The position numbers were made by a program, and so were the translations under genes. The notes under the pieces were generated by a model. The model was not told the origin of the DNA. It made no database searches and saw only the letters and a program-made list of their open reading frames with translations. From positions 2,801,001 through 2,865,000 of the forward strand of contig NZ_CP027773.1 in NCBI RefSeq assembly GCF_003019815.1: DNA of 64,000 nucleotides, written 5' to 3'. Below are positions 1-9,347 of the stretch, one piece after another; the first letter of the stretch is position 1; each line of letters begins with the position of its first letter. The DNA is from Variovorax sp. PMC12. Its GTDB lineage: Bacteria > Pseudomonadota > Gammaproteobacteria > Burkholderiales > Burkholderiaceae_C.

Positions 1-1306
1 GCACCTGGACAACCCGGCCAACGACCAGGCGGTGTCGTCCTTCATCCTGATGTCGAACTACGACGACGCCCGCCGGCTGATGCACTGGACCCGGCGCTCC
101 GCCACGGTGGCCCAGAAGGCCTCGGCCATCAAGCCCTTCGCCGACGCCGGCGCGCGCCGCACGTCGCCGCGCATCCGCGTGGGCTACTACTCCTTCGACT
201 TCCGCAACCACCCGGTGGCGCACCTGACGGCCGAGCTCTACGGGCTGCACGACCGCAAGGATTTCGAGATCTTCGTGTACTCCTACGGCCCCGACGACGG
301 CCACCCGGCGCGCGCGCGCATCGCGGCGTCGGCGGAGCATTTCGTCGACATGCACGGCCAGTCGATCCAGCAGATGGCCGAGCGCATCCGCGAGGACGAG
401 ATCGACATCCTGATCGACCTCTCGGGCGACACGCGCGGCGCCAAGCCGCAGGTCATGGCCTACCACACGGCCCCCGCCCAGCTCATGTGGCTCGGCTACA
501 TGGGCACCAGCGGCTCGACCAACTACGACTACCTGGTGTCGGACAACTTTCTTTCGCCGCAAGGCACGGAAGACTGCTACACCGAGAAGCTGCTGCGCCT
601 GCCCGAGACCTTCCAGGTGATCGACACGAAGCGGCCCGTCAATCCGCACAAGGCCACGCGCGCGGCCCATGGCCTGCCGGAAGACGCATTCGTGCTGTGC
701 AATTTCTCGCAGTCCTTCAAGATCCAGCCCGAGACCTTCGACGCGTGGGTTCGCATCGTGCAGGGCATCCCGGGCTCGGTGCTCTGGCTCGCGCAGGGGC
801 CGAACGGCTTCGAGCAGAACTTGCGCGCGCACTGGGACAAGGCCGGCCTCGCGGCCGAGCGCCTGATCGTGTCGCCGCGCATGCCGGTCGACCAGCACCT
901 GGCGCGCATCGGCCTGGCCGACCTGTTCATCGACACCTTCCCCTACAGCAGCGGCGCCACCGCGAACGACGTGCTGTGGTCGGGCGTGCCGCTGCTGGCG
1001 CTCACGGGCTCGACGATGGTGTCGCGCATGGCAGGCAGCCTGCTGGGCGCCATCGGCCTGCCGGAGCTGGTGGCCACGAACCATGCGGAATACGTGGACA
1101 AGGCGGTCCACTACGCCACGCACCCCGACGAACTCGCGGTGCTGCGTGCGCGGCTGGCGGTGGCCAAGGAAGCGCGGCACGGCTATTTCGACACGCCGCG
1201 CTTCGTGCGGCACCTCGAGGACGGCTTCAGGCAGATTGCCGCGCGCAACCGTGAAGGGCTGCCTGCCGCGCACGTCGACGTTGCGCCGCGCCCGCTGGAG
1301 AAGTGA
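1..1306 (+). CDS. SPINDLY-type O-linked GlcNAc transferase, C-terminal part (5' end outside window)
   Basis: The frame is open from the first bases of the window, so the gene begins upstream and only its C-terminal region of about 430 residues is present. The visible part is the bacterial GT41 (OGT/SPINDLY) catalytic region: a segment reading RVGYYSFDFRNHPVAHL near the start, and a nucleotide-sugar binding half with ADLFIDTFPYSSGATANDV and a following SGVPLLALTG. Family members usually carry N-terminal TPR repeats, which would lie outside the window. The family transfers GlcNAc or another sugar from a UDP donor to protein Ser/Thr; the substrate here is unknown. A GTG 31 bases in is not likely to be the true start, because coding continues before it. 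Confidence 0.85.
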   Translation, partial: HLDNPANDQAVSSFILMSNYDDARRLMHWTRRSATVAQKASAIKPFADAGARRTSPRIRVGYYSFDFRNHPVAHLTAELYGLHDRKDFEIFVYSYGPDDGHPARARIAASAEHFVDMHGQSIQQMAERIREDEIDILIDLSGDTRGAKPQVMAYHTAPAQLMWLGYMGTSGSTNYDYLVSDNFLSPQGTEDCYTEKLLRLPETFQVIDTKRPVNPHKATRAAHGLPEDAFVLCNFSQSFKIQPETFDAWVRIVQGIPGSVLWLAQGPNGFEQNLRAHWDKAGLAAERLIVSPRMPVDQHLARIGLADLFIDTFPYSSGATANDVLWSGVPLLALTGSTMVSRMAGSLLGAIGLPELVATNHAEYVDKAVHYATHPDELAVLRARLAVAKEARHGYFDTPRFVRHLEDGFRQIAARNREGLPAAHVDVAPRPLEK

Positions 1307-1365
1307 GCAATCGCGGGCATACTCGGCTCTCCTTCAACAGCAGAGCTCCAGCAGCCTTTTGAATC

Positions 1366-1797
1366 ATGAGCATCCTCAGTGAATTCAAGGAATTTGCCGT
1401 CAAGGGCAACGTGATCGACCTCGCGGTCGGCGTGATCATCGGCGGCGCGTTCGGCAAGATCGTCGATTCGCTCGTGGCCGACATCATCATGCCGCTGGTG
1501 GGCCTGGTGTTCGGGAAGCTCGACTTCTCCAACCTCTACGTGGTGCTGGGCACCGCGCCGGCCGGCGTGGCGAACACGCTGGCCGACCTGAAGAAAGCCG
1601 GCGTTCCCGTGCTGGCCTATGGCAACTTCATCACCATCGCGGTCAACTTCGTGATCCTGGCCTTCATCATCTTCATGATGGTCAAGCAGATCAATCGCCT
1701 GAAGCGCAGCGAAGAGCCGGCACCGGCCGCCGCGCCCGCAACCCCTGAAGACGTGATTCTGCTGCGCGAGATCCGCGACAGCCTTAAACGCCCCTGA
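1366..1797 (+). CDS. mscL: Large-conductance mechanosensitive channel MscL
   Basis: This 143-residue protein has the usual MscL length and plan. A short amphipathic N-terminus (SILSEFKEFAVKGNV) leads into TM1 at about residues 16-45 with the Gly/Ala-rich pore segment IDLAVGVIIGGAFGKIV. A periplasmic loop follows, then TM2 at about 86-107, and a charged C-terminal helix ends in LLREIRDSLKRP. MscL is a homopentameric inner-membrane channel that opens under hypo-osmotic shock to release solutes. It stands alone on the plus strand, and its last 14 bases overlap the 3' end of the convergent pdxA. Confidence 0.97.
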   Translation: MSILSEFKEFAVKGNVIDLAVGVIIGGAFGKIVDSLVADIIMPLVGLVFGKLDFSNLYVVLGTAPAGVANTLADLKKAGVPVLAYGNFITIAVNFVILAFIIFMMVKQINRLKRSEEPAPAAAPATPEDVILLREIRDSLKRP

Positions 1798-2833
1798 GGG
1801 CTCGGGCCATGCGCAATGCCTCGATGAGGCTGGACGCATCGGCCTGCCCCGTGCCCGCGATGTCGAACGCGGTGCCGTGATCGGGGCTGGTGCGCACCAG
1901 CGGCAGCCCGAGCGTCACGTTCACGCCCTTCTCCACGCCCAGGTACTTGACCGGGATCAGGCCCTGGTCGTGGTACATCGCAATCACCACGTCGAATTCG
2001 CCGCTGGACGGCACGCCGCCCTTGGCGCGCGCGCGCATGAACACGGTGTCGGGCGCATAGGGCCCGTGGGCGTCGATGCCTTCGGCGCGCGCGGCGTCGA
2101 TGGCCGGCACGATGACCTCGCGCTCCTCCGAACCGAACAGCCCGCCTTCGCCCGCATGCGGATTGAGGCCCGCCACGCCGATGCGCGGCACGCGGCCCAG
2201 CGCATGCGTCAGCGCCCGGTGCGTGATGCGCAGCGTTTCGAGCACGCCCTCGAAGCGGACGGCCTCGATGGCCTGTCGCAGCGACACGTGGATGCTGACG
2301 AGCACGGTGCGCAGCTCGTCGTTGGCCAGCATCATGCGCACCGGCACGTCGGCCACGGTGCGGCCCAGGTGCGCGGCGGCCTCGGCCTGCAGCAGCTCGG
2401 TATGGCCGGGATACGGAAAGCCGGCGGCGGACAGCGCCTCCTTGTGCAGCGGCGCGGTCACGATGGCGGCAACCTCGCCACGCAACGCCGCCCGCGCGGC
2501 CCACACCACGCATTCGCCCGCCACGCGCCCGGCCTCGGCGCTGACCCGGCCGATCTCGATGCCCGAAGGCGGCGCAATCACCTGCAGCACCGGAATGCAG
2601 CGCGGCGGCACGGCGGCCGCCTCGGCGACCGAGCCGATCTCGAGCACCGGCCAAGCCGGCTCGCCCGGTGCTGCCAGCGCCTGCGAGGCCTGGCGCATCG
2701 TGCCAACGTCGCCCGCGACGAAAGTGCCGCGCGTGGCATCGGGTGCCTCGCGAAACGCCTTGGCAATGATCTCCGGGCCGATGCCCGCGGGGTCGCCCAG
2801 GGTGATGGCGATGGGGCCGTTCACTGCGCTCAT
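1784..2833 (-). CDS. pdxA: 4-hydroxythreonine-4-phosphate dehydrogenase PdxA
   Basis: PdxA oxidises 4-phosphohydroxy-L-threonine with NAD in the DXP-dependent route to pyridoxal phosphate. The 349-residue product starts MSAVNGPIAITLGDPAGIGPE, the family's N-terminal motif. It shows the substrate-binding PGHTE (H144) and likely metal ligands H182, H226 (in GLNPHAGEGG) and H288 (in MYHDQGLIP). The ATG overlaps the TGA of the upstream Nif3-like gene by 4 bp, which fixes the start and implies translational coupling. The reading frame stays open well upstream through the neighbour, but that extension is not coding. The 3' end runs 14 bp into mscL. Confidence 0.96.
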   Translation of the reverse strand: MSAVNGPIAITLGDPAGIGPEIIAKAFREAPDATRGTFVAGDVGTMRQASQALAAPGEPAWPVLEIGSVAEAAAVPPRCIPVLQVIAPPSGIEIGRVSAEAGRVAGECVVWAARAALRGEVAAIVTAPLHKEALSAAGFPYPGHTELLQAEAAAHLGRTVADVPVRMMLANDELRTVLVSIHVSLRQAIEAVRFEGVLETLRITHRALTHALGRVPRIGVAGLNPHAGEGGLFGSEEREVIVPAIDAARAEGIDAHGPYAPDTVFMRARAKGGVPSSGEFDVVIAMYHDQGLIPVKYLGVEKGVNVTLGLPLVRTSPDHGTAFDIAGTGQADASSLIEALRMARALRGV

Positions 2834-3603
2834 GCCGGGTTGTCGATGTCGATGAACTCGTGCACCAGCCCGAGTTGCGCGGCCACGTGCCCGGCCACCG
2901 CCTGCGCACCGTATCTCTCGGTGGCGTGGTGCCCGCAGGCCAGGAAGGCCACGCCCATCTCGCGCGCGTAGTGGGCCTGCGGCTCGGAGATCTCTCCGGT
3001 GATGAAGGCGTCGGCACCGGCCGCGATGGCCGCCTCGAAGTAGCCCTGGGCGCCGCCCGTGCACCAGGCGACGGTCTTGATGGGACGCTGCGCCGTATCG
3101 AGCAGCGTGACGGGCCGCTTCAGCACGCCCTCCACATGGGCCGCGAGCGCCTTGGCATCGGCAAAGCCCTCTGCGTTTTCGCGCGTGCCCAGGAAACCCA
3201 GCTCCTGTTCGCCGAAGCGCCCGGTGGCGCCGGGATGCGCGACGAGCCCCAATTGCAGGCCGAGCTGCGCGTTGTTGCCCAGCTCCGGGTGCGCATCGAG
3301 CGGCAGGTGGTAGGCGAACAGGTTGATGTCGTGGCCGAGCAGCAGACTCAGCCGCTGCTTCATCCAGCCGGTGACGCAGCCGCTCTGGCCGCGCCAGAAC
3401 AGGCCGTGGTGGACGAAGATGGCGTCGGCTTCGGCGCGGATGGCGGCTTCGATCAGCGCGCGGCTGGCAGTCACGCCCGAGACGATCTTGCGGACCACGG
3501 TGCGCCCCTCGACCTGCAGGCCGTTGGGTCCGTAATCCTTGAAGCGCCCGGGGGCGAGCAGCAGGTCGAATGCGTGAAGCAGTTCGTGACGGGTGGTGCT
3601 CAT
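2830..3603 (-). CDS. Nif3-like dinuclear metal centre protein (DUF34/YbgI type)
   Basis: This 257-residue protein belongs to the Nif3/YbgI family. Seen in the sequence are the N-terminal FKDYGPNGLQVEG motif, a metal-binding HHG at residues 65-67 (FVHHGLFWRG), the HDINLFAYHLPLD segment and the C-terminal GHHATERYG motif. Family members form toroidal hexamers with a dinuclear metal site; a GTP cyclohydrolase-like role has been proposed but function is not settled. The gene overlaps its upstream neighbour (MHS transporter) and downstream pdxA by 4 bp each, so the three are probably one transcription unit. The start is set by the upstream overlap. Confidence 0.9.
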   Translation of the reverse strand: MSTTRHELLHAFDLLLAPGRFKDYGPNGLQVEGRTVVRKIVSGVTASRALIEAAIRAEADAIFVHHGLFWRGQSGCVTGWMKQRLSLLLGHDINLFAYHLPLDAHPELGNNAQLGLQLGLVAHPGATGRFGEQELGFLGTRENAEGFADAKALAAHVEGVLKRPVTLLDTAQRPIKTVAWCTGGAQGYFEAAIAAGADAFITGEISEPQAHYAREMGVAFLACGHHATERYGAQAVAGHVAAQLGLVHEFIDIDNPA

Positions 3604-4952
3604 CGCGACATTGTCGCGCGCCCCGCGGGCGCCGCGCCGTCGCGCATGGCATGGCCGCGCACGGCAAGCGGCAGGAACGCGAGCAGGAAGCCCAGCGCCG
3701 CCAGCACCGCGACGTAGTGCGCCGGCGCCATGGTGTCGTGCTGCAGCCAGAGCGTGAGGATCACCGGCGTGAGCCCGCCGAACACCGCATAGGACATGTT
3801 GTAGGCGAACGAAAGGCCGGTGAACCGCACCGGCGCCGGAAATGCACGCACGCCCGCGATCGGCACCGTGGCGATGGTGCCCACGAACAGGCCGACCAGC
3901 CCGTAGTGCCAGAACAGCGTGGCCGGCGTGCCGGGCAGGCCCGTGTAGAACAGATAGGCCGTGGCGAACAGGCCGCCCCAGCCGACGAGCATCACCGTGC
4001 GGGTGCCGACGCGGTCGCTGGCCCAGCCCGCGAGCATGCAGCCCAGCGTCAGGGTCAGCGTGGCGAGCGCATTGGCTTCGAGCGACAACGCGGCCGGGAT
4101 GTGGTGCACCTTCTGCAGGTAGGTGGGCGTGTAGAGCACCACCACCACGATGGCGGCCGACAGCACCCAGGTCAGCAGCGCCACGTAGACGCAGGCCAGC
4201 CGGTGCTCGCGCAGCACCGTGCGCAGCGGCAGTTCGCGCGCCACGCTGCGGCGGCCGGCCAGTTCCTTGAACACCGGCGTCTCGTGCAGGAAGCGGCGCA
4301 GGTATACCGACACCAGCCCGAACACCCCGCCCAGGACAAACGGAATGCGCCAGGCGAAGTCGCTCACCTGGTCGGGCGAGTAGTGGCGGTTGATGGCCAC
4401 CGCGATCAGCGAGCCCAGCAGGATGCCGCCGGTGATGCCCGAGGTCAGCATGCCGATGCCGAAGCCGTAGCGCCTGGCCGGCACATGCTCGCCCACGAAC
4501 ACCCAGGCGCCCGGCATTTCGCCGCCGATGGCCGCGCCCTGCAGCACGCGCATCAGCAACAGCAGCAGCGGCGCCGCCACGCCGATGCTCGCGTAGGTCG
4601 GCAGCAGGCCGATCACCAGCGTGGGCGCCGCCATCAGGAAGATCGACAGCGTGAACATGCGCTTGCGGCCGAAGATGTCGCCGAAATGCGCAATGACGAT
4701 GCCGCCCACCGGGCGCGCCAGATAGCCGGCCGCGAAGATGCCGAAGGTCTGCAGCTGCCGCAGCCAGTCGGGCATGTCCACCGGGAAGAACAGCGCCCCC
4801 AGCACGGTGGCGAAGAAGACGTAGATGACGAAGTCGTAGAACTCCAGCGTGCCGCCGAGGGCGGACAGGGCCAGGGTCTTGTAGTCGCTCGAGTCGAGCG
4901 TGCGGGCCGGCGCCGGCTGCGCGCCGTCCGGGAGGGTTGCTTCTGGGGTCAT
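3600..4952 (-). CDS. MHS-family MFS transporter (ProP-like)
   Basis: The protein has about 450 residues, twelve predicted membrane segments and the metabolite:H+ symporter signature: an early GTLEFYDFVIYVFFA, the loop GDIFGRKRMFT between TM2 and TM3, and RVLQGAAIGGEMPGAWVFVGEH in TM4-5. Relatives import organic acids, osmolytes or aromatic acids; nothing here fixes the substrate. The ATG at 4952 (MTPEATLP) has no clear Shine-Dalgarno. An in-frame GTG at 4982 is preceded by GAGG and would add 10 residues, so the start is uncertain. The stop overlaps the Nif3-like gene by 4 bp. Confidence 0.88.
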   Translation of the reverse strand: MTPEATLPDGAQPAPARTLDSSDYKTLALSALGGTLEFYDFVIYVFFATVLGALFFPVDMPDWLRQLQTFGIFAAGYLARPVGGIVIAHFGDIFGRKRMFTLSIFLMAAPTLVIGLLPTYASIGVAAPLLLLLMRVLQGAAIGGEMPGAWVFVGEHVPARRYGFGIGMLTSGITGGILLGSLIAVAINRHYSPDQVSDFAWRIPFVLGGVFGLVSVYLRRFLHETPVFKELAGRRSVARELPLRTVLREHRLACVYVALLTWVLSAAIVVVVLYTPTYLQKVHHIPAALSLEANALATLTLTLGCMLAGWASDRVGTRTVMLVGWGGLFATAYLFYTGLPGTPATLFWHYGLVGLFVGTIATVPIAGVRAFPAPVRFTGLSFAYNMSYAVFGGLTPVILTLWLQHDTMAPAHYVAVLAALGFLLAFLPLAVRGHAMRDGAAPAGRATMSR

Positions 4953-5248
4953 GGCTGACGGAGAAATCGTTGCTGCGCGCACCGGTCCTCAAGACCGGGT
5001 GGGAACGGGAGGCGGCGCGCCGACGAAACGCCTGGCCGCATCCGCCGGGTGGGCAGCGCGGGAGGCCTGGAAAACACGGTCCGGATCGGAACCGACGCGG
5101 GATGCTAAGGGTTATCCCGGATTCCCGCAGCCCGCTGGCCCCAATCTCGACCGCCCGGCGCGGTTTATGGGCCGTGCCGTTGAGGGACAATCGCAGGCAG
5201 TGCCGCGCCTGGAATGGCGCTCTTCGAACGTCTTTCCATCAAGTCTTC
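4953..5248. other. Divergent intergenic region between the MHS transporter and htrA
   Basis: About 300 bp separate two divergent genes and must hold both promoters, but no convincing -35/-10 pair is visible for either. The clearest structure is a perfect 6-bp inverted repeat at 4982-4998 (CCGGTC, 5-base loop, GACCGG). It spans the alternative GTG start and the GAGG of the minus-strand transporter gene. It could be an operator or an mRNA hairpin. I see no small gene in the region. Confidence 0.4.
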
Positions 5249-6403
<1,155 letters not shown>

Positions 6404-6500
6404 GCTCGCCCCCAGGCTGCGCGGCACTTCGTGTCCGCTTCGCCTCCCCCCTACCGGGGGCAACACCTGAGGCCCGGCTGAGCCGGTTCCTCGGTGTTCC
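6404..6500 (+). repeat. Dispersed structured intergenic repeat, copy 1
   Basis: The element begins directly after the htrA stop. Its first 64 bp match the reverse complement of 15782-15845 at 59 of 64 positions by eye. Both copies continue into a hairpin: here AACACC-t-GAGG pairs with CCTCGGTGTT, enclosing a GC-rich inner stem. In the other copy the outer stem is differently spelled but still paired, including the same single-base bulge. The 64-bp block also holds CCCCC/GGGGG arms. It does not look like a known IS end; a REP/ERIC-like element is the best guess. Confidence 0.75.
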
Positions 6501-6507
6501 GGGCTTT

Positions 6508-6528
6508 GGGATCGCCTGCGGCGATCCC
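6508..6528. terminator. Hairpin between convergent htrA and tatC
   Basis: A perfect 9-bp stem (GGGATCGCC / GGCGATCCC) with a 3-base loop lies between the convergent htrA and tatC genes, just after repeat copy 1. There is no T-run on either side, so it is not a textbook intrinsic terminator. Position and stability suggest it ends or protects both transcripts. Confidence 0.5.
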
Positions 6529-6538
6529 ATTCAGGGAA

Positions 6539-7351
6539 TCAGCTGGATGACGCGGAGTCGGCGCTTTCTTCGTCTTCCTGCTTCTTGCCGCTGCTGGCGA
6601 AATACTTGGCGCCGATGATGCCGACTTCGTACAGCAGGCACATGGGCACCGCCAGGGCCAGCTGCGACACCACGTCGGGCGGCGTAAGCACCGCGGCCAC
6701 CACGAAGGCCACCACGATGAAGTAGCCGCGGAAGGACTTAAGCTTCTCGATGGTGACCATCTCGAAGCGCACCAGCAGCATCACGACGATCGGCACCTGG
6801 AAGGCGACGCCGAACGCGATGTAGAGCGAAAGAATAGCCTCCACGTAGGAGGAAATGTCGGGAGTGGCCTGCACCGCCGCGGGCGCGAAGCGCTGGATGA
6901 AGCTGAACATCTTGTCCAGCACGAAGAGCTGCACGAAGGCGATGCCGGCGTAGGCCAGCAGGCTGCCGAAGAAGATCAGCGGCAGCGCGAACTTCTTTTC
7001 GTGGCTGTAGAGGCCCGGCGCCACGAACATCCACGCCTGGTACATGAGCCAGGGCAGCGCCAGCAGCACGGCCGCCATCATCAGCACCTTGAGCGGTACG
7101 AAGAACGGCGAGAACACGCCGATGGCGATGAGCTTCGCGTCGTGCGGCATGTGGGCCTTGATCGGCATGGCGATCAGGTCGATCAGCCCGCCGGGACCCG
7201 GCCAGATGGCCAGCAGGATGCCGGCGACCACGAGCCCGTAGACACAGTAGAGCAGGCGGTCGCGAAGCTCGACCAGATGCGCCACGAACGGCTGCTCGGT
7301 GCCCGCCAGCTCGTCTTCTTTGTCTATGTTCTTGTTGTCGGAATCGGCCAT
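6539..7351 (-). CDS. tatC: Sec-independent protein translocase subunit TatC
   Basis: TatC is the polytopic receptor of the twin-arginine translocase that binds RR signal peptides of folded proteins. The 270-residue protein has six membrane segments and the conserved N-terminal stretch EQPFVAHLVELRDRLLYC, whose Glu and Arg contact signal peptides. It also has the first periplasmic loop PLKVLMMAAVLLALPWLMYQ and a C-terminal charged tail. It is the last gene of tatA-tatB-tatC, about 65 bp after tatB. MsrP in this window carries a Tat signal and is a likely client. Confidence 0.97.
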   Translation of the reverse strand: MADSDNKNIDKEDELAGTEQPFVAHLVELRDRLLYCVYGLVVAGILLAIWPGPGGLIDLIAMPIKAHMPHDAKLIAIGVFSPFFVPLKVLMMAAVLLALPWLMYQAWMFVAPGLYSHEKKFALPLIFFGSLLAYAGIAFVQLFVLDKMFSFIQRFAPAAVQATPDISSYVEAILSLYIAFGVAFQVPIVVMLLVRFEMVTIEKLKSFRGYFIVVAFVVAAVLTPPDVVSQLALAVPMCLLYEVGIIGAKYFASSGKKQEDEESADSASSS

Positions 7352-7417
7352 TGGAAAAGAAGATAGCGTGACGTCGGCCGGCGTGCGGCGCGCTCAGAAC
7401 GCGGTGTTGTGGATGCG

Positions 7418-7888
7418 CTAGTTGATCTTGTTGATCGTGTGCGGACGGAAGCGCGCAACGCGCGCCGCGCCCGACAGCGCCTTGGTGCGCACGCCGTTGC
7501 GCGCCTTGTACCACTGCGGCATGGCACCCTGCTTCAGGCGCCAGTTCTTGCGCGGGTGCTTGTACTCCGGCGGCGGTGGCGGCTCGGGTTCGGCCAGCGC
7601 CGAGAGGGTTTCGCCCGATCCGGAGAACTGCTTTTCGAAGTCGCTCGCACCGGTGTGGATGCTGTGCTCGACGTCGCGCGCCGCATCCTCCACGGTGGTC
7701 TTCATCTTGCGCAGTTCGTCGAGCTCCATCGAGCGGTTGACTTCGGCCTTGACGTCGTTGACGTAGCGCTGCGCCTTGCCGAGCAAGGTGCCGACGGTGC
7801 GGGCCACGCGCGGCAGCTTCTCCGGGCCGATGACGATCAGCGCCACGACGCCGATCAGCGCCAGCTTCTCAATGCCGAGGTCGAGCAC
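7418..7888 (-). CDS. tatB: Sec-independent protein translocase subunit TatB
   Basis: This 156-residue protein has the TatB plan: a single N-terminal membrane helix (MLDLGIEKLALIGVVALIVIGPEKLP), an amphipathic helix (ARTVGTLLGKAQRYVNDVKAE), then a long hydrophilic tail. The Glu near residue 7 and the GPEKLP hinge separate it from TatA, which has a shorter tail and an FG hinge. TatB partners with TatC to recognise RR signal peptides. The tail has a proline-rich run (PEPPPPPEY) and a basic end. It lies 13 bp after tatA. Confidence 0.95.
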   Translation of the reverse strand: MLDLGIEKLALIGVVALIVIGPEKLPRVARTVGTLLGKAQRYVNDVKAEVNRSMELDELRKMKTTVEDAARDVEHSIHTGASDFEKQFSGSGETLSALAEPEPPPPPEYKHPRKNWRLKQGAMPQWYKARNGVRTKALSGAARVARFRPHTINKIN

Positions 7889-7901
7889 GTGCGGACCGTG
7901 C

Positions 7902-8147
7902 TCAGGACTTCTGGCGCGCTTCGACGTCGATCGTCGACTTGTCGCCGTTGGCCGGCTGGCCGGTCACTTGCTGGGCCGGGGCCGACGGGGCGGCGGCATC
8001 GGACGAGCTGCCGTCCTTCATGCCGTCCTTGAAGCCCTTGACGGCGCCACCAAGGTCGGAACCCATGTTCCGCAGCTTCTTGGTGCCGAAGATCATGACC
8101 ACGACGAGCAGCACGATCAGCCAGTGCCAGATGGAAAAAGAACCCAT
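7902..8147 (-). CDS. tatA: Sec-independent protein translocase subunit TatA
   Basis: This 81-residue TatA has the short N-terminal helix MGSFSIWHWLIVLLVVVMIF, the FG-type hinge with TKKLRNMGSDLGGAVKGFKDG forming the amphipathic helix, and an acidic/serine tail. TatA oligomerises around TatBC to form the transport pathway. It opens the tat group; a gap of 65 bp separates it from the upstream HIT gene, leaving room for a promoter that I cannot identify. GGAGTC upstream of the ATG may serve as ribosome-binding site. Confidence 0.96.
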   Translation of the reverse strand: MGSFSIWHWLIVLLVVVMIFGTKKLRNMGSDLGGAVKGFKDGMKDGSSSDAAAPSAPAQQVTGQPANGDKSTIDVEARQKS

Positions 8148-8212
8148 GGAAGACTCCTAAGAATGTGTCCGATTTTAGTCGGGCGTAATGTGACAGTTTG
8201 GCTTAATGCCGC

Positions 8213-8572
8213 TCAGCCGCGAAGCCATGGCCGGGGACCGCCCATGACATGGACATGGAGATGGTGAACTTCCTGCCCACCCTCGGCGCCCGTGTTGACC
8301 ACGACCCGGAAGCCGCCTTCCGGATAGGGCTTGCAGCCCTGCTCCAGCGCCAGCCTGGGTGCCAGGGTCATGATCTTGCCCATGAGGGCAGCGTCGTCGG
8401 GCGTCAGCTGGGCCATGGAGGCGATGTGCTTCTTGGGCACCAGCATGAAGTGCACCGGCGCCCAGGGCGCGATGTCGTGGAAGCCGAACAGGTCTTCGTC
8501 TTCGTAGACCTTGCGCGAGGGAATCTTGCCCTCGATGATTTTGCAGAAGATGCAGTTGGGATCGTGTGACAT
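8213..8572 (-). CDS. HIT-family nucleotide hydrolase (HinT-like)
   Basis: This 119-residue protein carries the histidine-triad motif HLHVH at residues 104-108 (EVHHLHVHVMGG) and an N-terminal CIFCKI with two cysteines typical of HinT. HinT proteins hydrolyse adenosine phosphoramidates and acyl-AMP. The length matches a single-domain HinT. It lies 2 bp after the DUF4870 gene within the his-tat run. The position between hisE and tatA is common in related genomes, so cotranscription reflects synteny more than function. Confidence 0.93.
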   Translation of the reverse strand: MSHDPNCIFCKIIEGKIPSRKVYEDEDLFGFHDIAPWAPVHFMLVPKKHIASMAQLTPDDAALMGKIMTLAPRLALEQGCKPYPEGGFRVVVNTGAEGGQEVHHLHVHVMGGPRPWLRG

Positions 8573-8574
8573 GT

Positions 8575-8946
8575 TCAGACAGCCATGGGCTTGCGTTCGC
8601 TCCAGTTCAGCCAGCCCTTGACCAGCCGATAGATCATCCACACGGCGGTGGCGAAGAGGATGGGGAAACCGACCAGGATCCAGATGGTGATGAACCCCAG
8701 GATGGACCAGCACAGCCCCCACCAGAAGGTGCGGATCTGCCAGGTGAAATGGCTCTGGTAGAGCGTTCCCGCGGCGTCCTCGCGCTTGATGTAGTTCAGC
8801 ACGATGCCCACGATGCCCGTCAGGCCGCCGGTGAACCACGACAGCGCATACAGCACGTAGACCGCCAGCGTGATCTGGCGCAGGCTCTCGAGCTGCTCGG
8901 GCGTCTTGCCCGAGGAGAAGTCGTCGATGGTCGTGATGTCGTTCAT
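8575..8946 (-). CDS. DUF4870-like (Tic20-type) small membrane protein
   Basis: This 123-residue protein has a short acidic N-terminus and three or four hydrophobic helices: ITLAVYVLYALSWFTGGL, GIVGIVLNYI, WWGLCWSILGFITIWILVG and FATAVWMIYRLVKGWLNW. Between them is a YQSHFTWQIRTFWWG segment, as in DUF4870/Tic20-like proteins. Function is unknown for the family. Its ATG overlaps the hisE stop by 4 bp, so it is translated with hisE. It is predicted to sit in the inner membrane. Confidence 0.8.
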   Translation of the reverse strand: MNDITTIDDFSSGKTPEQLESLRQITLAVYVLYALSWFTGGLTGIVGIVLNYIKREDAAGTLYQSHFTWQIRTFWWGLCWSILGFITIWILVGFPILFATAVWMIYRLVKGWLNWSERKPMAV

Positions 8947-9347
8947 TCGGAGACCCCGCCTTTTTCTTCGATGCTGCGCTGCTGCACCTTGCGCAGGGCT
9001 TTTTCCTCGATGCCGCTGGTTCCCTCGCGGCGCTCCAGCTCCGCGACCACGTCGGCCGGCGAAAAACCGTAGTGCGCCAGCGCCACCATGGTGTGGAACC
9101 AAAGGTCGGCCACTTCGTTCACTATTTTCGAGCGATCGCCGCCATGGTCGGCGTCCTTGGCGGCCATCACGACCTCGGTGGCTTCCTCGCCGATCTTCTT
9201 GAGGAAGGCGTCGGGGCCCTTGTGCAGCAGGCGCGCGACGTAGCTTTTCTCGGGGTCGCCGCCGCGGGCGGGAAGGCGCGTCTCGATGACGGCGGCCAGC
9301 CGGGCCAGGGCGTCGGAGGTGTTGTCGTTGTTTACGGTGGCCGTCAT
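8943..9347 (-). CDS. hisE: Phosphoribosyl-ATP pyrophosphatase HisE
   Basis: HisE catalyses the second step of histidine synthesis, cleaving pyrophosphate from phosphoribosyl-ATP. The 134-residue protein is a MazG-fold hydrolase: KIGEEATEVVMAAKDAD and KIVNEVADLWFHTMVALAHYG carry the acidic metal-binding residues. The first 15 or so residues are a polar extension. The start overlaps the hisI stop by 4 bp and the stop overlaps the next gene by 4 bp, so hisI, hisE and the DUF4870 gene are translationally linked. Confidence 0.96.
   Translation of the reverse strand: MTATVNNDNTSDALARLAAVIETRLPARGGDPEKSYVARLLHKGPDAFLKKIGEEATEVVMAAKDADHGGDRSKIVNEVADLWFHTMVALAHYGFSPADVVAELERREGTSGIEEKALRKVQQRSIEEKGGVSE

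Noticed and set aside
1784..1797. Two convergent gene pairs (mscL/pdxA and 36828-36841) both overlapping by exactly 14 bp
   Set aside because: The overlaps share no sequence and one coincidence of length is expected by chance in a compact genome.
1784..3667. An apparent PdxA fusion with a long N-terminal extension
   Set aside because: The extension is the shifted frame of the Nif3-like gene. A clean ATGA overlap and an intact PdxA N-terminus mark the real start.
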